Shown: in pieces, positions 56,101 to 64,000 of the stretch
Numbering within the stretch: position 1 is the stretch's first letter
Layout of the letters: each line of letters starts with the position of its first letter
NCBI GenBank assembly: GCA_029204225.1
Contig: CM055102.1
Coordinates: forward strand, 22,177,918-22,241,917
Direction: 5' to 3'
From: Diphasiastrum complanatum
Taxonomy: Eukaryota > Streptophyta > Lycopodiopsida > Lycopodiales > Lycopodiaceae
Length of the DNA: 64,000 bases
Translations under genes and position numbers: made by a program
The notes under the pieces: generated by a model
What the model was told of the DNA's origin: nothing
What the model saw: the letters and a program-made list of their open reading frames with translations, nothing else
Databases searched by the model: none

Positions 56101-58377
56101 ATTAATCGTTAAAATTTAGACCATAGATTCTAAATATGTCTAAATATGTTGGCAATGTCGTCATTCACTAGTTTATCCTAGAAGAGATGGAAATAGTCAC
56201 AAAGAATGGCATTTCAAAGATCTTGGAATCATTGATAACCCGTTCATAAGCATTTTCCGGAGAACGGGTGCGGTACTGTTTCTTAGGAACGGCTGTTCTG
56301 GTCCTAAGGAACAGTTTTAGGAACCGTCTCTAAATTTCTTTCTCTGATGGGGGATCCATTAATGTGAAGCTTACTGACAATTTCGGTGTTCCGTTGCATC
56401 GAAAATCCGTAGATCCTGTTGATCTAAAATCAATGCATTGGCAATGATTGGTATCTGAAATTCGTTGAGCTGGCTGCCGAACGAAACTGTTTTGGCGACC
56501 CGGTCTGGCAGATTGTTTTGGCACGCAACCCGTTCTGACATTCGAAATCGTTTCGGCAACCCGTTCTAGCAAACAACCTGTTCTTGCAACCAGTTCTAGC
56601 ATTTGCAACAGCTAAGGAATGGTTTGAATGCCACAGCTAAGGAACGGTTCAGATTTCTAAAGAACCGTTCCTTAGGATCGGTACGGAACCCTTAGGAATT
56701 TTTAAAAATGTTCTAGAATGTTCTTAACCGTCTCAATTAAGTTTTCTAGAATGTTCTAAACATGATATGATAAACCTGGAATGTTCTGGAATTTAAATAC
56801 CTTCTATCAGTGAATATTCTAAACATTCAAAATTCTTTCCTGTTCTAATTTTCCTAAAACTGGTTTGAATCGTTGTTTTGATTCCAATAAATCACACTTC
56901 AATAAATTGACCAACGTGAGTATTGGGCCGGCCATTATTGTCATTCAGATCTTCTGTAGGTCCAACGTAGGAATGAAGTGCTTGCAAGTGCAACACATGC
57001 TCAACATTACCATCTATGTCAATCTCTCATCCTTCTTTGCATGCATTAAAATTTCCCAAGAGGATGCACCATTTTTAAGAATGTGAGTCATTAGTGTGTG
57101 CTTGATAATCTTCAAACTGTGTCATTAGCAGAAGACAAGTCCTGGGGAGAGTAACAGGTTGTGAAGAAAGCATCACTTTCTACCTGAGATCATGGATGGA
57201 AGTTTCTCTATATTTACCATTGAATGTGGAGATTAAGGAACTCTTTCTGTCAGCATATCACTCCTCTAGCAGTACACTCACCCATTTATCTAACCTCTCG
57301 ATGAATTGATCCCCAAGTGAATCTTAGGATTTCAGGCCCATGTTATAGTCAGGCCACATGAAAAAGAGGCCATATTTCTTGGAAGAAATCTCGCAAGTCA
57401 CTTGCTGTGTAAATGAGTGGATACTATCGCAGTTCCAAGAAGGCACCTGCAATGACAGTGGCTGGGACCTCAGAGCTCTTTGATGTGCTCTGAAGAGCCC
57501 TTATCCCTCTGCTGATTTGCACTTGGAGGACCGAATAATTTGATAATTCGGCTGTTGTTTTGCTGCTTGTCTACTCTCCTATGATTACGTGAAACTAACA
57601 ATGATATCCAGCAGCTGCCACCATATCTTCTGAAAACCTGGTGTTACTTGGAAGCCGCAGCCAATAACCAGCAAATATTCCTTTATGGAAAATTTGATGA
57701 ATGGCAAGACCTAGCTATAGATTATCTTAATTGCAATACTAGATCAACCATGAAAGCTCGAGAAACTTTATGGAAAACATCAAACACAAGGAAAATTGCT
57801 TAAGCACCTCACACCACCAAAACTTTGAAGAGAGAAGAATGTGAGCAGTGCTAGATAAAACACAATTCCAATGTTTTCATTGTGCCACATATGCCCTAAA
57901 ACTTCAAGGAGATGCATTTGACGGGCGACGACGGTCGGACGACGAGCAGATGTGCGAGTTGAAGAAATTTCTAGTAAGAGAGATGTTGAAGAAATTTCTA
58001 GAAAGAGAGAGGTCTGGAACGTTCGAATAGCGAACTGGTAGGGCGCATTTGCTGTAGGTGAGAGACAAGTGAACTCTTCACGGTGTCGTAAGGAATAATC
58101 CTCGAAACTGCATGCTTATATGGTGTCATGCAATGTGGTTTCCCGGAAGGTTATGAGTGAGAGAGGGAAAATTAATTTTCCTCCAATTAGGATTTTAAAT
58201 TTTTAAGTTTTATAGTGTTTTTAAATTTGAAGTGGGAAAACTCCTTAGTTAAGAAAAGAAACGTTTTATGCAAGTATAGAAGGTTAATTGAACCTTGTAT
58301 TTTTGAAGAAACGGTACGTCTGTTGTTGTCCACTCGTTTGATAGCAAAGCAGGGTAAAAATAAACGAAGGAGCATCC

Positions 58378-58428
<51 letters not shown>

Positions 58429-59145
58429 GGGTATAGAGAGAGAGAGAGGTGGTGGTACTGAAACCTTTTGTGCAAATTTTTGTAGAATCATCACATTATA
58501 TTAATGAGCTTCTTGTATGTTATGCAGTACAAGCATCTGTTGCAGCTAATACATGGGTTGTCAGTGGTTCCTCCCAAATCAAGAGTAAATTTTCTTACCT
58601 TTGATGCAACTGATTTCAAGTTTGTTTAACATGATGCATTGTTTTATGGTGTTCTTGCAAGGCCACAGAATACAAAGACCAGATGGGTTCACACTTACAA
58701 GGACAATCAAATTTGTTGTTGCGCCTTAAGAGAGCATATGAATGACTGAATCTTTAATCATTTGCACCAAGTCAAATCTGTTTAAACCTTCGAGTTTGCT
58801 GCATTGACTGGAATTTCCTTGTGTACAGAGCTTCAGGATCTGTTACCCGGAATAATCAACCAGCTTGGTATGGTGGTTCAGTTTCTAGCATTCTTTCTCT
58901 CCGTTTGTCTTTTTGAAATGCGGTGCATGACTTATAGAACTTAGTGAGATTAAGATTTTGATGTCAGTCAATAAAATTTACTTTCGACTGTTGCTGTAGG
59001 TCCAGACAACTTGGTCAATCTTAAAAGGATTGCCCAGCAGTATCAGCGACAAGAGAATGCAGGTGCTGCAGACGAAGATGATGAGGTGCCCGATCTCATC
59101 CCAGGTGAAACATTTGAAGAAGCTGCGAAAGAGGAAGTCTCATAA
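53156..59145 (+). CDS. BTF3: BTF3 / nascent polypeptide-associated complex beta subunit
   Basis: Five exons join in frame: 53156-53223, 53451-53599, 58528-58584, 58829-58867 and 59000-59145, giving 152 residues (plant homologues are about 160-165). With NAC-alpha it forms the ribosome-bound complex that shields nascent chains. The N-terminal [20 protein letters not shown] is followed by a basic RRKKKAVHK stretch, the ribosome-contact motif. The NAC domain follows: [38 protein letters not shown] and [40 protein letters not shown] leads to the acidic tail [20 protein letters not shown] 53156 is chosen because it directly follows the acceptor and matches the family start. Intron 2 is unusually long at 4928 bp and holds repeats described separately; the rest are 132-244 bp. 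Confidence 0.93.
54055..54400. repeat. Possible solo LTR in BTF3 intron 2
   Basis: An LTR-like layout is seen: TATAAATAG near 54210, no coding frame and a CTTATTAAG-rich 3' part ending near TTTGGTAGTATCATTG. I see no second copy and no clear ends, so this is tentative. Confidence 0.2.
55895..55968. repeat. Cluster of three palindromes in BTF3 intron 2
   Basis: GTTATGGG/CCCATAAC arms (55895-55902 and 55915-55922) are followed by the perfect palindrome TTTCCCCAGCTGGGGAAA (55924-55941) and the perfect palindrome GGGAAACATGTTTCCC (55953-55968). The word GGGAAA recurs outside too (for example 55697-55702, 55731-55738). Confidence 0.85.
56240..56700. repeat. GGAACGGTTC-rich repeat block in BTF3 intron 2
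   Basis: 56489-56612 contains serial imperfect copies of CAACCCGTTCTRGCA. 56639-56650 and 56662-56673 form a perfect 12-bp inverted repeat AAGGAACGGTTC/GAACCGTTCCTT with an 11-base loop. Related words (GGAACGGCTG, GGAACAGTTT, GGAACCGTCT) occur from 56300. The block is more GC-rich than its surroundings. Confidence 0.75.
58381..58447 (+). repeat. (GA)n microsatellite in BTF3 intron 2
   Basis: A GA run of about 47 bp, a short GCTGGGTAT break and a further GA run, 80-150 bp upstream of the exon 3 acceptor. Open frames across it encode only dipeptide repeats. Confidence 0.95.
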
Positions 59146-62100
59146 GGAGTTATCCCAAGTCAAATGTAGTCTTAGTATTTGGCTTAGTTGCTATTTGAAT
59201 TAAAAATTCTGGCTGTCAAAAAGCATGCTTGCATCAAATGTTATCGCAATTTGTAGGCATTAAACATTTGAATTTTGTTACGGAGGTTCTGCCTTGATGG
59301 TGTGTCAAGTGTGTCCTCAGTTATGAGCTGATTAGAACCTCGATTATCAGCTGCTTTGAGTCAGCATGTACATGTTGGCGATGCAAATGATGCAGCGTTC
59401 TACAGCAGAACACCCTCAATTATTCGAAAATGATTGAAACGTACATGTACATGTTGGGGGTTTAGGTTTCTGGGATGATGTATCCTTCTACTGTTTATTC
59501 TTATTGATGAGTTTGATTAGTACACACTTATGTCACAGATCTCCCAAAGCTTTGGAGATATAAGTTACAATTTGCAGCTGACATTGACCGTTGACATAGT
59601 TGTGGTAGTTGTGGTTCTTTGGATTGTGATATCCTGGAAGTTTAATATTACCTTTTGTATGGAAGTTTGTCGTAAGTGCACATATACATCTATCATATTT
59701 AACACTTGTACGGACACATTACGGTTCAAAGAGGAACGAATTCAGTTACAACCCCATAACTGAGAGAGGAGAAATAAAAAAAGACAGCTTTATTAACGTC
59801 TTTTCCGTGCCATAAGGCACATAAGACAAAAAATTGTACATTCAAGTGGCATTGATGGTAAACAGATGGAACAATGTTGTTAAACCAAACTTGCTGAAGC
59901 TAATAGAACCACTCAACGATTAGACCAGTAAAACAACAAACCCTAACAAAAGAGTACAATAGTCCAGAAATATGTGGTTTCTTTGTTTTTTTTTTGGGGG
60001 GGGGGAGGGGGCGGGGGGTTGGCTTTGGACCAATGAACAAGTCGTTACACTAACCAGTAGCTGTAAAATCACAAGTGAAGAAACTAGACAAGATTAATAA
60101 GTATGACTAAGTATCTCTTGAAGACTACAAAATAGGTTTGAGCTTTAATTATGAAACTACAAAGCATGCTTTATTTATTTTGAGAAATAAGCTATAAAGG
60201 GACTGCATGGGTTGCAAAATAGCTCTTTGATTTTTTTTTTTAATCTAAGCAAGCTGCTATGTCGCTCTTTTTGGGATTCCTGGATCAGTTCAATTTTTGT
60301 AGGATGGCGTCTTCATTTTCAAGCCTTCCACATCAAGTCCTTGAACTTTTCTTTATCAAATGATTGCTATCATTATTTCAGCTAGGCATTATGCTGTATT
60401 TTCCTATTAGTTTACTTCTCAATATCAATCCATCATTTTCTTCGACCTTTTAAAATACCTTACAATTTTCACTCACTACCTTTGAAAGTCTCCTTTCTTG
60501 CAAGTTGTCAATTCTTTCAATATAATAGATTGCCCTAATCATAGGGAGGTTGGTTTCAACAAAAAGAGTAGAGTGGCATGTATTTGGCTTGGCTCCCTCT
60601 TAAGTGGCCAAAAATTTCTTTTTGTGTAAGGATTTGCAGTGTGGTGGATAGGATCATAGGTTGTGGGCTTGATCACCCAAGCTCGAGACCCTATATGTGA
60701 GAGTCAGGATACATAGGCTTTGTCAAGAATTGAGCATTGTATTCCAAGGAAATTGGATGCTATGCTTAAAATGGTTGAATTCAAGCTTTGGGTAGAATTT
60801 GGGCACCATACCTTCTTCTGAAACGATAGTTTGAGCCATTTTAATTAAAAGTGTTACAAGCAGTTTGCCTATCGATTATTTTTGCATTTTTCCCCTTTTG
60901 GTGGGGGCTAGCATTTGAATTGTTGTTGGCAACCATTAAAAACATCAAAAGAGTACAGTTGTTCATAGTTAGAAGTTGTTGAGAATAAAACCCAGCCCAG
61001 TTCAGGCCACATTGCATGTGAGAAATACTCCCTATATTACATAACACCATAAATAAGTAACATCCAATGGTAAATAAATACTCGACTCTTCTTGTTCCAT
61101 CTCCACAAATTTATTTTGGGCATGTAACTTACAATGTGAGAGGAATTTTAACCTCCAATAAGCCCTTGCCCTTACATTTCAATGATGATTTTCAGAGATT
61201 TAGACTCTCAAATACTTACCATGCTCTTGAGAGAACCTGCCTTAAGCCTTCTCAAATAAAATATTAATCTTCATTAGCTTTCTTGATTGAGAAACCATTA
61301 GGAAAGACTGAGACTTTTCACAAACTTTTTTTTGAGAGAAACAGGGTGTTGTTGAGGCTTTGTGACATACCTAACTAAATCATCTACATGTAAATAGATG
61401 TTTGATCACATGATATTGTTAAGCTTAGCATCTCCTCTGCCTTCTAGTTTTAACCGCTTAGTATTTGTCTATAGGTATATTCTAAGGATTCTTGGAGAGA
61501 GTTTACAGTCTTGCATTATTTCAATGCTGCTAACCATCTTTGTGGTAAACCCCTTGGAAGTGTGAAATTTTCACCTCTTTGTATATAGTTGTCTAACATC
61601 TTCAAACCGTTATGCACTTGAACTTCTTCCAGACATTCCCAAGAATAATTCAATTCTTTGGAACCATATCAAAAGATTTTCAGAAGCTGACAAGGTAACA
61701 AAGAAGATATTTGTTTTAACTTCTGTAAAGCCTCTGACTGTCGTCCACATAAAGCTCTTATATGATTTCATATTTTAGTTTTGAGAGTTGATGCAAACTC
61801 TAATGGCATGGTTCCAAGTCCACATTCCATGATACTACTCGTCAAATTGAGTAGGCTCTTATCATCAAAACTCCAATATTATTTCAAAAGATTGATGTCA
61901 AAAGTGGCTTGGTACTAAACTCAAACTCCATGCTATGGTATCCCTTTGCGAAATCATAATAAATCCACAGTGACAATTTCAATCTGGGAAGGCCAATAAT
62001 TTCATTGGGCAAGTCAACAAAGAATACATCCAATGAGAACCCGTATTGAAATAGCCAGGTAAGGAAAAATCATAAACACGCAATCATGCATTCCTCACAT

Positions 62101-62389
62101 GTAAAGGTCAAGGCTCGTGCATTTGCACTATATATGGTAAATTGCAGTATGCATTGTACAAATATTTGGCCTCATGACCACAGTTCTGTGGCCTGCCATC
62201 CAAAACATTTCATTGGAAACTCTATACAATAATATAGCAATGTTATAGATCCAGTTACAAAATCAAATCACATTTGATTTTCAAAACAGTTCACACATGT
62301 GCATAAATTCTATTCCACTTATTTGATTAATACTTGAGCTCATTCTTTGTGTTTCATGCTCATGTACAAGGTTTTGATGTCATTTCCAT
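59146..62389. other. BTF3 3' UTR and intergenic region
   Basis: The 3' UTR probably covers the first few hundred bases. I see no further gene. A tRNA-like head with CCAAGCTCGAGACCC near 60686-60704 may be another diverged SINE. The remainder is AT-rich and unassigned. Confidence 0.4.
59986..60019 (+). repeat. T-run then G-rich tract
   Basis: A run of about 10 T is followed by G11, A, G5, C, G6. The G runs could form a G-quadruplex, and the tract is also a likely spot for sequencing error. Confidence 0.85.
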
Positions 62390-62480
62390 GTCCTGCTCAG
62401 TTGGTTAGCTTGGCATCCAAAGTTTTTTGTCCCAAGTTCACGCCTCCTCTTGGAAACCAAGAAGCATTTCCATTGTCCAA
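62390..62480 (+). repeat. tRNA-derived SINE copy
   Basis: A-box-like CTGCTCAGTTGG (62393-62404) and B-box-like AAGTTCACGCC (62434-62444) are followed by CTTGGAAACCAAGAAGCATT. This is the same core as at 40367-40470 and 37949-38175. Confidence 0.65.
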
Positions 62481-62805
62481 ATCCATGTCCCTTCAGAAAT
62501 CTTGAATTAGAATATAAATCCATGTCCAAATCCATTCTTTTGTGAAAATGTCTAGTCCTACCTTTACCAAGAAACTGAAATAGTCCATCCCCAAAGGATT
62601 TACTTGATTTATGACCCACATAAAACACTTAATATTGCTGAAGAGAGATACAATCATTAAATCAATCTCTCAAAAAGGACCCATGCCTCAGAAGTTATAT
62701 ATCACACCAGAGGGACGTTAAGTTCAAGTGAATAGAAGAAATTTTCACTCCATTTTTATTAAACTAAACGGTCTTTGCAGAGACATCTACTTGAAAGTAT
62801 ATGTT

Positions 62806-63015
62806 AAGGTTGGGGGCAATGGCTTTTAGCCCGTGAAGGCTCTGCCCAAGAAGCCTCGCGGGCAGAAAGCCCCCAGCCCAGCCTGGGACTTTAGCCGGCG
62901 TAGACACCACCCATCTGGGGTATAACATCCTGCCATCAGAGGTTGGCCAGACTTTTATGGGAGTAATCCCCTGCCAGGCAAGCTCAAAGAGGTGTTATGC
63001 CTCTAGAAAGACCAT
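62806..63015. repeat. GC-rich, hairpin-forming block of unknown origin
   Basis: A patch much richer in G+C than its surroundings. Nested inverted arms include GGCTTT (62821-62826) with AAAGCC (62866-62871), and CTGCCC (62842-62847) with GGGCAG (62860-62865). GGGGGC (62812-62817) can alternatively pair with GCCCCC (62869-62874). No long open frame. It may be the end of a repeat element. Confidence 0.5.
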
Positions 63016-63637
63016 TCTCCCATACTTTGGGACACCATTGGCAGTTGTAATGAGGACATTCATTGATCCCTTTTAACTCATCCTTGGATTTTCATAAAAA
63101 GTGATGAACCAAAAAGTACTTCTTTCATGTCTTCAGGTTGCTCTCCTAAAATAACTTTCCTGCAGCTCAATTGCTTAAAAACGACTGCAAATCGTCTGTA
63201 CAGAACTCCAAGATCCAGTACCAAAGTAACCGAAACCATAAACAGGATATTGTTCCTACATTGAACTTCTTCTCCACTCTCTGTAGAAAAAAAACTCAGT
63301 AATCAAGTCTGTTCTTGGTTGGAATTAGAAAACATCAAAGGCTCAATGTTCAAGCTCAGCTTGGTTTTGTCATATCCATTTACAGTCCCTACTGAAAAAA
63401 AAGAGGAAAAAACTGGCTGCCTGTTCATGGGTTCTATGTAGACCACGTAACTGGGGTATATGAGATTTCCAGATATCCACAGTGCTGCTGCCATAGCGGA
63501 TAGTTGAAGCTGCTGACAGAGCTACCACGCTGAGCAGGCAGAGGGTTTGACATCATGCTGTTTTCTTCTTCAATAGCCATGTCTTCTGCTTGATCATCGA
63601 TCTGCATTTCTTTGGCAGAATCTTCATTAGTGAAGAA
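63016..63637 (-). other. Probable 3' UTR of a minus-strand gene
   Basis: This lies downstream, in the minus sense, of the terminal exon at 63638-63912. A minus-strand stretch reading MQIDDQAEDMAIEEENSMMS and PLWQQHCGYLEISYTPV (about 63440-63610) is in another frame and could be an alternative last exon. Confidence 0.35.
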
Positions 63638-63912
63638 TTACTCTTTAGAGCTCTCACCCACGTCTAAGATGCCCGGGTCTGCAACACAAAGTGTGGCCTG
63701 GCTTGTTGGACTATTTCCGAAGGAGTGCCAAACTGGTGGAGAAGCAAGCCAGGGAATAATTGCAAGACTGGATTCGGCGGATGATGGTTCATTCTGCTCA
63801 ATCGAGGAGTCATCTAGAGAGGATGAAGAGTTGGGTAGATGTTTTAGGAACTCATTGTGAAGCTTGTCCGATGAAGGGAACAAGGTAGAGTTGCTTCCCA
63901 AAATATGAAACC
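63638..63912 (-). CDS. Terminal exon of an unidentified minus-strand gene (partial)
   Basis: An open frame of about 90 codons from the exon border at 63912 to the TAA at 63638-63640. On the minus strand a good acceptor, TTATTTGCAG, ends at 63913. The exon opens in phase 2, reading FHILGSNSTLFPSSDKLHNE, then a Ser/Asp-rich stretch and IIPWLASPPVWHSFGNSP. I do not recognise the family; the Ser-rich, acidic composition with isolated Trp residues would suit a regulatory protein's C-terminus. The rest of the gene is outside the window. Confidence 0.4.
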
Positions 63913-64000
63913 CTGCAAATAATAGTCAATTTAACAGAAAATTTTCAGTTAAAGACGATCCCTATTATAGATAACATCTCAAAGATGTACCGAAATATAA
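63913..64000 (-). other. Intron sequence upstream of the terminal exon
   Basis: AT-rich and without a frame. The minus-strand polypyrimidine and TTTGCAG acceptor lie at its inner edge. Confidence 0.4.

Noticed and set aside
58215-58494. Similar dipeptide-repeat frames near BTF3 exon 3
   Set aside because: They are produced by the GA microsatellite inside intron 2.
60640-60740. Candidate tRNA gene or SINE with CCAAGCTCGAGACCC
   Set aside because: No complete cloverleaf or acceptor stem could be drawn, and similarity to the SINE core is weak.

Overview
The window looks like nuclear DNA of a land plant. It is AT-rich, has spliced GT-AG genes typical of plants, and carries dense LTR-retrotransposon debris with the initiator-Met primer site TGGTATCAGAGC. 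I cannot fix the lineage; a seed-free plant or gymnosperm is possible, but that is a guess. Four genes are well supported by hand-built exon models: the 3' half of a CTF4/WDHD1 replisome gene (2-4561, +), a PHT4;6-like Golgi anion/phosphate transporter (24082-25491, +), an SYP31/32-type Golgi syntaxin (36600-31831, -) and a BTF3/NAC-beta gene (53156-59145, +). A fifth, unidentified minus-strand terminal exon lies near the right edge (63638-63912). The genes are ordinary housekeeping functions and do not form a pathway or cluster. 

Between the first two genes, 5.5-22.5 kb is a run of three nearly complete LTR elements. The first is a minus-strand Ty3/gypsy-type element with gag but no pol and a perfect 5-bp target duplication (5499-10889). 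The second is a minus-strand copia element (E1, 10899-15446) and the third a plus-strand copia element (E2, 17010-22524). Between the syntaxin and BTF3 genes, 38-51 kb holds tRNA-derived SINE copies, a copia RT relic and a second E2-type element (E3, minus, 41107-about 44250). E3 is cut by a fourth copia element (E4, plus, 44269-48328), which is followed by a gypsy RT/RNase H fragment and a decayed copia integrase region. 

The most unusual signal is in the copia elements. None of the four keeps a recognisable integrase, and their reverse transcriptase segments are so altered that the catalytic YVDD is gone. Yet long reading frames persist: E3 has one uninterrupted frame of 599 codons, and E2 carries a clear homologue of it. 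E1 and E4, from other LTR families, share a different altered RT segment (the connection region after the catalytic palm). A second cross-family pattern is a CACACGTGTG palindrome in the LTRs of several families and also just upstream of BTF3. All coordinates, splice sites and alignments were read by eye; no database search or divergence calculation was run.
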